Part shown: in pieces, positions 21,230-28,930 of the stretch | Position numbering within the stretch: the first letter of the stretch is position 1 | Layout of the letters: the number at the start of each line of letters is the position of its first letter | Assembly: GCA_964618515.1 (NCBI GenBank) | Contig: CAZUAS010000025.1 | Span: 1 to 32,608, forward strand | Source of the DNA: JAFGNW01 sp964618515 | GTDB taxonomy: Bacteria; Zixibacteria; MSB-5A5; GN15; FEB-12 | Direction of reading: 5' to 3' | Length of the DNA: 32,608 nt | Notes under the pieces: generated by a model | The model's input: only the letters and a program-made list of their open reading frames with translations | Told to the model about the DNA's origin: nothing | Database searches by the model: none | Translations under genes and position numbers: made by a program

Positions 21230-22318
21230 ATGTTTGATTATGTCCTGATTCTACTGGTACTGATTTTTGGCTCCGTATCATTTTATTATTTCTATGATCG
21301 GTTTTTCATGAAAACTCTCAAGAAGGACACAACCTTGTATGTGGAAGCCCTTAAGGATCTTCTCGATGGCCGGGAGGAGGCGGCTTTCTCCAAATTACGC
21401 CAGGAGGTTATGGAGAATCCCAATAATATCGATGCTTATCTACGGCTGGGGCAAATCCTTAGAAACAAAAATAAACCCGAACGGGCTTTACAGGTGCATA
21501 AAGATTTGACTCTGCGCTCCGATTTAACCCGCCAGGAGAAAATAGAAATTCTTCATCAGCTGACTTCCGACTATCTGGCCTTGAATGAGCTTAAAACCGC
21601 AGCCGAAGCTCTGGAGGAGTTGCTTTCACTCGCCCCACAGAATCATTGGGCTTATACGCAGCTTTTAAAAATTCAAGAGAAAACCAGAAAGTGGGATGAT
21701 GCCTACGAAACGGCGGTTCACATTCTCAAACTTGAATCCAATAAGTCCAAAAAACCCCTGGCTCTATACAAGTTTTACAAGGGAGAAGAGTTATTCAAAA
21801 AACGTGATTACCACAAGGCCCGTATTCTTTTAAAGGAAGCTATCGGTCTGGACCCGACTTTTGTCCCGGCTTATCTGGTGGTGGGCGATTCTTATTATGA
21901 AGAAAAGCGGGTGGAAGATGCCGTTAATTTCTGGAATAAACTGGTTTCGATGGTTCCCGACCAGGCTCATCAGGTTATCGAACGTCTTAAAAAGGCTCTG
22001 TTCGAACTGGGGCGGTTCGGCGATATTATTGAAATATGTTTGAACATTTTGGATAATTCGCCCAAAAATATTGAAGCTCGAAGGACACTGGCGGAGTTTT
22101 ACGAGAAAAAGGGTGACCTGGACCAGGCTTGCGAATATCTCGAGCAAATTCTCGAAGATTTTCCTGACGACTATCCTACCATTATTGAGCTTACCCGTAT
22201 TTACCTGGATAAGGGCGACCGAAAAAAGATTGATGAACTGTTTCGTACTCTGGAACGCCGCCGGGAAAAACATAAAGAAACAATTACCGATAAAACCGTT
22301 AAGAGTTCTTCCGTTTAA
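21230..22318 (+). CDS. lapB: LapB-like membrane-anchored TPR protein
   Basis: A 362-residue protein with an N-terminal transmembrane helix (about 4-22) and eight or nine TPR-type helical pairs through the rest. The order closely follows E. coli LapB (YciM): YVEALKDLLDGREEAAFSKL, then IDAYLRLGQILRNKNKPERALQVHKDL, then a QLTSDYLALNELKTAAEAL repeat. LapB links LPS synthesis and transport and recruits FtsH to LpxC. The C-terminal rubredoxin-type zinc domain of E. coli LapB is missing: the protein ends in KKIDELFRTLERRREK and a polar tail with no CxxC pair. It starts 5 nt after lapA and its TAA overlaps by 1 nt an in-frame ATG of the next gene. Confidence 0.82.
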   Translation: MFDYVLILLVLIFGSVSFYYFYDRFFMKTLKKDTTLYVEALKDLLDGREEAAFSKLRQEVMENPNNIDAYLRLGQILRNKNKPERALQVHKDLTLRSDLTRQEKIEILHQLTSDYLALNELKTAAEALEELLSLAPQNHWAYTQLLKIQEKTRKWDDAYETAVHILKLESNKSKKPLALYKFYKGEELFKKRDYHKARILLKEAIGLDPTFVPAYLVVGDSYYEEKRVEDAVNFWNKLVSMVPDQAHQVIERLKKALFELGRFGDIIEICLNILDNSPKNIEARRTLAEFYEKKGDLDQACEYLEQILEDFPDDYPTIIELTRIYLDKGDRKKIDELFRTLERRREKHKETITDKTVKSSSV

Positions 22319-22359
22319 TGTCCGATAAACGCGGTTCATCAAAAGCCGGAGAATTATTT

Positions 22360-23355
22360 ATGCGTAAAACACTTCTGCTTATACTTATTTTCGGTCTTTT
22401 CGTGAATGTCCGGGCGGAAGATATTCATACGCTGATTGGTGAAGGAAGGTTAAAGGAAGCCATGGATTCGCTTTCCCGTCTGACGACGGCGCAGAAGCGG
22501 GATGGTGATGTCCTTTTTTTCCAGAGCCTGGTGGAACGGGAAGCCTCTCAGTCAGCCCAGCTGATGCAGGCGGCTCTGCGATCTTCGGTATCCGCACGAT
22601 TCCAGGAGGAGTTGTATTTTCGTCTGGCCGGCTATTATTTAGTCAGCGGTGATTACTCGAATCTCTCGGCTATTGTTAATGACTATCGCACCCGCTGGGG
22701 GGAAGAGGGACAGTATTTCCGTGAATTTCTCCGTTTTTCAATTGTCATCGACCAGGCAAATAAAGATTACGATGCGGCTTTGCGTCAGGTCGACCGGTAT
22801 TTAACGAAGTGGTCGCAGCCCGAAGCCATCCAGTTGGGCGTGATGGATAAAGCCCGGATTCTGTTGGAACACAATAAAAAAGTCGGCGCTGTCAAATTAC
22901 TGCAGAATCTTTCTCGTGAAAGACAGGGTCCCGGCATTCCCCAGGCGCTGTATTTACTTACCCTGGATGCCATTGAAAAACGTCGTACCGACGATGCCGT
23001 GTTTTATTATAACATTTTGCGGGAAGCCTATCCGGCCGCCGTCGGACTTGATGCCCTGATTGAAAAAATCGGCGGCATCGAAAGTAACAGTTATCGAAGT
23101 AGTAAAGCCGAACAACTTACCGGAACTTATTATTCGGTGAAAGTAGGGGTTTTTTCCAGTCGGGAAAATGCCCGGCAGATGGCAGAAAATTTCAAAAAAT
23201 ATAATAAAAAAATCGATATTGAAACCAAAACCATTTCTGGAAATAAATACCAGGTTGTTTATATAGGTAAATTTGATAACTACGAGGAAGCCAACCAGTT
23301 TAAGTTACAGCTGGAAGTTACGCATGCGGAAGTATTTCAGGTAGTTGCCCGATGA
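22360..23355 (+). CDS. Secreted TPR-like protein with C-terminal SPOR domain
   Basis: 331 residues from ATG 22360. This start is preferred over ATG 22318 because it has GGAG 8 nt upstream and begins with a clean signal peptide (RKTLLLILIFGLFVNVRAEDI); 22318, which overlaps the lapB stop by 1 nt, would add 14 polar residues in front. The body (about 25-240) is alpha-helical with TPR-like pairs. The last 75 residues are a SPOR domain (YYSVKVGVFSSRENARQMAENF ... NKYQVVYIGKFDNYEEANQF), which binds denuded peptidoglycan at the division site. A role at the septum or in cell-wall binding is likely. The stop overlaps mutS by 4 nt (ATGA). Confidence 0.85.
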   Translation: MRKTLLLILIFGLFVNVRAEDIHTLIGEGRLKEAMDSLSRLTTAQKRDGDVLFFQSLVEREASQSAQLMQAALRSSVSARFQEELYFRLAGYYLVSGDYSNLSAIVNDYRTRWGEEGQYFREFLRFSIVIDQANKDYDAALRQVDRYLTKWSQPEAIQLGVMDKARILLEHNKKVGAVKLLQNLSRERQGPGIPQALYLLTLDAIEKRRTDDAVFYYNILREAYPAAVGLDALIEKIGGIESNSYRSSKAEQLTGTYYSVKVGVFSSRENARQMAENFKKYNKKIDIETKTISGNKYQVVYIGKFDNYEEANQFKLQLEVTHAEVFQVVAR

Positions 23356-25961
23356 GCAAGAAGTCCGACCAGCCCGCCAGTTTCACCCCCCTGATGCGTC
23401 AGTATTATACAATTAAGGAGAAACACCCAGATAAAATCCTGTTTTTCCGGATGGGGGATTTTTACGAGATGTTCGGTGACGATGCTGTTCGAGCCGCCCC
23501 GATACTGGGTATCGCTCTTACTTCCCGGGCGCACGGCAATAGTGAAAAAGTCCCCCTTGCCGGTGTGCCGTATCATGCCGCCGACCGTTACCTGGCCAGA
23601 CTGATTGCCCGGGGTGAGAAAGTGGTCATCGTGGAACAGGTGGAAGACCCGAAACTCGCCCGGGGTCTGGTAAAACGCGAAATAGTCGAGATTCTCACTC
23701 CCGGTACGGCTACTATTGAGACCTCCGACGAGTACCTTTCAGCGAGTACGCTGGCGGCGGTTGTTTCTAAAAACAACCGGACTATGGGCCTGGCTCTGCT
23801 CGATTTAAACACGGGTACTTTTTTAGTCGATGAGGGTCCGGCCGAGGATATTCTGGAACGTCTGCGGGTCGCCGAACCTTCGGAAATAATCTACCCCGAC
23901 GAGGACATTGACAATAACCTGCCTGAACTTCTGAGTCGTATAAACCGCCCGGACCGTCTGACCGGATTTGAACCCTGGAATTTTGATTTCAAAACCGCCC
24001 AGCGGGAGTTGAATCAGCATTTCGGAACCTCGACCCTGGATGGATTCGGCCTGGCAGATACACCCCTGGCCATCACGGCCGCCGGGGCGGTTTTCAGGTA
24101 TCTCAAGGAAAATCACCGCGAACGCCTCTCACACCTCAACCGCCTGACCAGATTCGACAGTGCCGGTTATATGACGCTCGATTATAATACCGTTCGTAAT
24201 CTGGAACTGGTTAAGAATATCGCCACCGCTACGGAGGAAAACAGTTTATTGGCGGTTGTAAATTACTGTAATACACCGATGGGTACACGGCGGCTGAGAA
24301 ACAGTCTGCTACGACCATTTAAGACCAGAGAAAAAATAGAATTGCGTCAGTCAGGAGTGGCGGAACTGGTTCAAAACTGTAACCTGTGTTACCGGCTGCG
24401 CGAGGAAACCAGGAAACTGCCCGACCTGGAACGTTTTGCCGCCCGGCTGGGCATTGGCAAGTTGAATCCACGGCAACTGGCGGCGATGCGGGATGCCCTG
24501 GTTGTCGGCGGCCGCCTTCAGGTTTTAGTACAGCAGGCTTCCAGCCTTCTGTTGACGCAAATCGCCCGGACATACCCTGATAATTCAACTCTGGCGGATA
24601 AAATCAGCAGCGCCCTGACCGACGAACCTCCCCTGACCAGTAATAAGGGAGAAATATTCCGGCGCGGTTATTCCGAGAAACTCGACCGGTTGAACGATTC
24701 TATTAAGGAGGCGCGGCTTTATATCAGTTCCCTGCAGAAAACGGAACGTGAGCGGACTGGTATCAACACTCTCAAGGTCGGTTTTAATAAGGTGTTCGGT
24801 TATTATATCGAAATCACGCGTGCCAATGTCGGCCTGGTGCCGGAAAACTACATCCGCAAACAGACCCTTGTCAATGCCGAGCGGTATATAACGCCGGAAT
24901 TGAAGGAAAAGGAAGAACTGATTCTGGCGGCCGAGGAAAAAATTTTCAAGCTGGAACAGGAGCTCTACGATGAACTTCTGGAGTACATGAACCGGCATAT
25001 CGGCCAGATTATTCAAACGGCCGATTTGCTTGCGGAAATCGACCTGGTATCCGGTTTGGCGGAACTGGCCGTGCACCGGGGCTATTGCCGTCCGGTATTT
25101 TTCGATGATACCCGTCTTAATATCGTTAATGGTCGCCATCCGGTTATTGAGGCCGTTCTCCCGCCCGGAACTTTCGTGGCCAATGATGTAAATCTTTCTT
25201 CCGAAGAACAGCGTATTCTTATTCTCACCGGCCCCAATATGTCCGGAAAATCAACTTACCTAAGGCAAATCGGGCTCATCGTCATTCTCGCTCAAATTGG
25301 TTCTTACGTACCGGCGGATAAGGCTGAAATAGGGCTGGTGGACCGGGTTTTCACTCGTGTCGGCGCCCTGGATAACCTTGTCCGGGGACAATCCACCTTC
25401 CTGGTGGAAATGGTTGAAACGGCCAATATCCTTAACAACGCCACCGAACGTTCCCTGGTGTTGCTTGACGAAGTCGGCCGAGGAACCTCGACTTTCGACG
25501 GCCTCTCAGTCGCCTGGGCGGTCGTTGAATATATCTACGACCAGCTTAAATCAAGAACCGTATTCGCCACTCATTATCACGAGTTGACATCAATGGCGTC
25601 GCTTTACGATAAAATATATAATTATCAGGTGGCGGTCAAAAAATGGGAAGATAAGGTTATTTTCCTGCATAAAATTATTGCCGGGGGTTGTGATGATTCC
25701 TACGGTATCGAGGTTGCCCGTCTGGCCGGGTTACCCCGTCTGACGCTTAACCGGGCGAAACAGATTTTGAAACTTCTGGAATCGGGCAAATTTACCCAGA
25801 GTGAACTGGGACCGGAACTATACAAGGAAAAAGTACAGCCGACGCTGTTTGACCCGCAACCGTCGAAAATTGAAAAAGAGCTCAAGGACCTTGACCTGGA
25901 TAACCTGACCCCGATGCAGGCTTTTGAAATTTTAAGCCGGTTAAAAAAGGAAACCTCCTGA
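23352..25961 (+). CDS. mutS: DNA mismatch repair protein MutS
   Basis: An 869-residue mismatch-recognition ATPase, normal length for MutS1. Residues 37-39 are the Phe-Tyr-Glu mismatch-reading motif (GDFYEMF). Connector, core and clamp domains follow, and the ATPase has Walker A TGPNMSGKST (about 626-635), the signature loop LVRGQSTFLVEM, Walker B VLLDEVGRGTSTFDG, and the H-loop FATHYHELT. The C-terminus has the short helix-turn-helix dimerisation region (LKDLDLDNLTPMQAFEILSRLK). Translation is coupled to the SPOR gene through ATGA, and mutL begins 1 nt after its stop, so the repair proteins are made together. Confidence 0.98.
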   Translation: MSKKSDQPASFTPLMRQYYTIKEKHPDKILFFRMGDFYEMFGDDAVRAAPILGIALTSRAHGNSEKVPLAGVPYHAADRYLARLIARGEKVVIVEQVEDPKLARGLVKREIVEILTPGTATIETSDEYLSASTLAAVVSKNNRTMGLALLDLNTGTFLVDEGPAEDILERLRVAEPSEIIYPDEDIDNNLPELLSRINRPDRLTGFEPWNFDFKTAQRELNQHFGTSTLDGFGLADTPLAITAAGAVFRYLKENHRERLSHLNRLTRFDSAGYMTLDYNTVRNLELVKNIATATEENSLLAVVNYCNTPMGTRRLRNSLLRPFKTREKIELRQSGVAELVQNCNLCYRLREETRKLPDLERFAARLGIGKLNPRQLAAMRDALVVGGRLQVLVQQASSLLLTQIARTYPDNSTLADKISSALTDEPPLTSNKGEIFRRGYSEKLDRLNDSIKEARLYISSLQKTERERTGINTLKVGFNKVFGYYIEITRANVGLVPENYIRKQTLVNAERYITPELKEKEELILAAEEKIFKLEQELYDELLEYMNRHIGQIIQTADLLAEIDLVSGLAELAVHRGYCRPVFFDDTRLNIVNGRHPVIEAVLPPGTFVANDVNLSSEEQRILILTGPNMSGKSTYLRQIGLIVILAQIGSYVPADKAEIGLVDRVFTRVGALDNLVRGQSTFLVEMVETANILNNATERSLVLLDEVGRGTSTFDGLSVAWAVVEYIYDQLKSRTVFATHYHELTSMASLYDKIYNYQVAVKKWEDKVIFLHKIIAGGCDDSYGIEVARLAGLPRLTLNRAKQILKLLESGKFTQSELGPELYKEKVQPTLFDPQPSKIEKELKDLDLDNLTPMQAFEILSRLKKETS

Positions 25962-25962
25962 C

Positions 25963-27870
25963 ATGACTTCACCGGTTCTGAAACCCTGGATACGACCGCT
26001 TCCGGAACGCCTGGTCAATAAGATTGCCGCCGGTGAAGTGATTGAACGCCCTGCCGCCGTCGTCAAGGAGCTGGTGGAAAATTCCCTTGATGCCAGCGCT
26101 GACCGGATTGAAATACATATCGAAAAATCCGGTTCTAAAATTATCAAGATTATCGATAACGGCTGCGGTATCAGTAAGGAGCAGATTGAAATTGCTTTCT
26201 CGCGTCATGCCACCTCGAAAATATACAATTTCAATGACCTGGAAAAACTCGTATCGTACGGATTCCGGGGAGAAGCCCTGCCCTCTATTGCGTCGGTAGC
26301 CCGGGTGCGTATGATATCCCGACCTCACGATGCCGAGGTCGCCACCGAAATCATCTACGAGGGCGGGGTATTACAGTCAAAACAACCTGTGGCGGCTCCG
26401 CCGGGAACAACGGTTGAGGTTGAAAATCTTTTTTATAACACTCCGGCGAGAAGAAAATTTTTAAAGGCAGAAATTACCGAAAGCCGCCATATCTCCCGCC
26501 TGGTAACGGCGCTGGCTATTGGTCGCTACGATATCGCCTTCACTTTTACCGTAAATAATAAAAATATTTTTTCCCTGCCATCGAAAGAAAAACTCAAGGA
26601 CCGGGTGACCGCTCTTTTAAGTCCCGGAAGGGAGTTTATCGCTTTATCGGGGGAGACTGATGAGGTAAAAGTTGAAGCGGTCATCGGGACTCCGGATTTG
26701 GCTCAAAGCACGCGCCTGGGTCAGTATATTTTCGTCAACGGCCGTTTTATATACTCGCCGTCGCTGTCTCATGCCTTCATGTCGGGTTACGGGGAATTGC
26801 TTCCTCGGGGTACCTATCCTGTCGGAGCCCTGCTGTTGAGCGTCCGGCCTGATGAAATCGATGTCAACGTCCACCCTTCGAAAACAGAAATCAAACTGGC
26901 CCGGGAGAAAGAAATATACAACGCGGTTCACCACCTGATAAAGGAAGCTCTTCGGCAGGAAGGCGTGGTGCCCGTATTTCTGCCGCGAGGTATAGGCCCG
27001 GTCCAAACTGAAGAAAAAAGCAGCTATAATAAAGAAAAGGTTCCCGGATATGGGAAAGATAAAATTATCCCCGGCCCGATGAGTCGCTTCAACGTCAATA
27101 AGGATTTCCTTCGTGAACTCTACCATCCCTCCGGTGTACAGGATACTTCCCTGGATAGTAATATCGTGCGGGTCGATAAAACCACGGGTGAAATTATCGA
27201 GAACCAGGCTATGGTATATTCTTCCGACGAGCCAAAAGCCTCGCTGGGCAGACCTTCGGAATTACCCCGGGTCATTCGGAACATGCCCGCGGTTGAACCG
27301 GAGGAGATATCGTTAACGGGAAAATTTGCCGATTTATACCTCCTGTGTAAAACAGGTGATAAGCTATTTATCATCGACCAGCATGCCGCCCATGAACGTA
27401 TCCTGTATGAGGAAATACTCCGACGTCTTGATAATCATCCGGTCGTGGCGCAGCAACTGTTGTTTCCCGTGCCGGTGGAGTTAAGCCCGGAGCAACTGGC
27501 CTGTTTCGAAGAATTCATGGATTTGATTAACCGCTCCGGTTTTACCGTTTCGGCTTTCGGAGGTCGAATGGTCAATATCGAAGCCGTGCCGACTATCCTG
27601 GGCGGAAAAGCCCCGGAATTAATAATCCGTCAAATTTTAGATGATTTAGCGGCCTTGAAAAAAGCCGGTCAGGATATCAAAAAAGCGATGGCTCAGTCGC
27701 TGGCCTGCCGGGCGGCCGTCATGGCCGGCGACCACCTTTCCGATGAGGAAGCTCTGGGATTGGTAAGGCAATTGATGCGCTGTGAAAATCCATATAGCTG
27801 TCCCCACGGCCGGCCGACTTTTATAAAAGTTACACGCGAAGACCTTGACCGTCAATTCGGACGTTGCTGA
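25963..27870 (+). CDS. mutL: DNA mismatch repair protein MutL with endonuclease motif
   Basis: 635 residues. The N-terminal GHKL ATPase shows IAAGEVIERPAAVVKELVEN, DNGCGI, and the ATP-lid GFRGEALPSIASV. A variable linker (about 335-440) joins a C-terminal dimerisation domain with the endonuclease motif DQHAAHERILYE (472-483, fitting DQHA-x2-E-x4-E), plus ACRAAVMAGD and CPHGRP near the end. MutL proteins with these motifs nick DNA themselves, in contrast to the E. coli system that relies on MutH, so mismatch repair here is likely methyl-independent. Spacing is 1 nt to mutS and 1 nt to miaA. Confidence 0.97.
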   Translation: MTSPVLKPWIRPLPERLVNKIAAGEVIERPAAVVKELVENSLDASADRIEIHIEKSGSKIIKIIDNGCGISKEQIEIAFSRHATSKIYNFNDLEKLVSYGFRGEALPSIASVARVRMISRPHDAEVATEIIYEGGVLQSKQPVAAPPGTTVEVENLFYNTPARRKFLKAEITESRHISRLVTALAIGRYDIAFTFTVNNKNIFSLPSKEKLKDRVTALLSPGREFIALSGETDEVKVEAVIGTPDLAQSTRLGQYIFVNGRFIYSPSLSHAFMSGYGELLPRGTYPVGALLLSVRPDEIDVNVHPSKTEIKLAREKEIYNAVHHLIKEALRQEGVVPVFLPRGIGPVQTEEKSSYNKEKVPGYGKDKIIPGPMSRFNVNKDFLRELYHPSGVQDTSLDSNIVRVDKTTGEIIENQAMVYSSDEPKASLGRPSELPRVIRNMPAVEPEEISLTGKFADLYLLCKTGDKLFIIDQHAAHERILYEEILRRLDNHPVVAQQLLFPVPVELSPEQLACFEEFMDLINRSGFTVSAFGGRMVNIEAVPTILGGKAPELIIRQILDDLAALKKAGQDIKKAMAQSLACRAAVMAGDHLSDEEALGLVRQLMRCENPYSCPHGRPTFIKVTREDLDRQFGRC

Positions 27871-27871
27871 C

Positions 27872-28741
27872 ATGCCGACTATCCCCGTTATTTGCGGTCC
27901 CACCGCCTCCGGGAAAACTTCCCTGGCGCTTGAATTGGCCGAAGAATATCCTGTGGAAATCGTCTCAGCGGATTCCCGCCAGATTATCAAATGTCTTGAT
28001 ATTGGTACCGCCAAACCGACGGAAGAAGAAAAAAATAAGGCAACTTTTCATCTGCTAGATATAATCGAGCCGGGGGCACGCTATTCGGCTTTTCAGTTTA
28101 TATCCGATGCCAACCGGGCTATAGAGGATATTCTTAATCGGGGAAAGTGGCCGCTGGTGGTCGGGGGAACGGGTCTTTATATGCGGGCATTAACCGAGGG
28201 CGTGGTGGAAATAGACAACGACGATATGGCTATTCGCGAAAACCTGGAAAAGGAAATGGAAAAAATAGGGCCTGAGAAAATGCATGAAAAACTGAGTAAT
28301 ATCGACCCGCTCGAGGCGTCCAGGGTGCACCCGCAAAATAAGAAAAGAGTAATTCGCGCTTTGGAGATTTTCTATCTCACTGGAAAGACCAAGACGGAAC
28401 TGTTGGTCACCGGAGCTTACCAGAGAAGTCATTATAATTTTCAGTATTTCTGTTTGACCCCGGATAGAAATGTTCTTTATGATATCATTAATGAACGTGT
28501 CGATAAAATGCTGGCCGAAGGTTTGGTTGAGGAAGTCATAGGGCTGTTCAACAAGGGCTTAAAAGAAAAAGTAAGAAAAGCCAATGTTATCGGGTATAAT
28601 GAAATAATAGATTATCTTGAGGGTAAACTAAACCTTGAAGAAGCCGTTTTATTAATAAAACAAAATACCCGGCGCTATGCTAAAAGGCAGATGACCTGGT
28701 TTCGCAGGCAGGCGGGTTGTAAGTATTTTTCCGACCGGTAA
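27872..28741 (+). CDS. miaA: tRNA dimethylallyltransferase MiaA
   Basis: A 289-residue enzyme that transfers a dimethylallyl group to N6 of A37 in tRNAs reading UNN codons. P-loop GPTASGKTS (9-17), DSRQIIKCLDIGTAKPT, the VVGGTGLYMRAL motif, RVHPQNKKRVIRALEI, and the C-terminal TRRYAKRQMTWFRRQ are all present. ATG 27872 is used; the frame is open to 27845 inside mutL but the family begins near 'PVICGPTASGKT'. miaA next to mutL is a common pairing across bacteria. No terminator is seen after it. Confidence 0.97.
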   Translation: MPTIPVICGPTASGKTSLALELAEEYPVEIVSADSRQIIKCLDIGTAKPTEEEKNKATFHLLDIIEPGARYSAFQFISDANRAIEDILNRGKWPLVVGGTGLYMRALTEGVVEIDNDDMAIRENLEKEMEKIGPEKMHEKLSNIDPLEASRVHPQNKKRVIRALEIFYLTGKTKTELLVTGAYQRSHYNFQYFCLTPDRNVLYDIINERVDKMLAEGLVEEVIGLFNKGLKEKVRKANVIGYNEIIDYLEGKLNLEEAVLLIKQNTRRYAKRQMTWFRRQAGCKYFSDR

Positions 28742-28803
28742 GATATGAAGAAAGCTCTGAAAGACCTGTTAAAAAATAATAATACTTAAACTTTTTAAAA
28801 AAC

Positions 28804-28835
28804 TTGACACTGAATTTGGCTATTTGTTATATAAC
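28804..28835 (+). promoter_or_regulatory. Promoter for the MltD-type gene
   Basis: TTGACA (28804-28809) is perfect; after an 18-nt spacer comes TATATA (28828-28833), overlapping TATAAC (28830-28835). It lies about 100 nt before the transglycosylase start, in the 189-nt gap after miaA. The leader would carry ACAGGA (28918-28922) as ribosome site 8 nt before the start ATG. Confidence 0.5.
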
Positions 28836-28930
28836 AAGGGGTTAGGTCTTTTATGGGTCAAGCTGGAAAAGGCTTATTCCGATATATAGATTGATATAAT
28901 TCAAGGAACCTTTGCAACAGGATTTCAAGG

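Noticed and set aside
28745..28789. A 14-residue ORF (MKKALKDLLKNNNT) after miaA
   Set aside because: No ribosome binding site, very short, and close to the miaA stop; likely chance.
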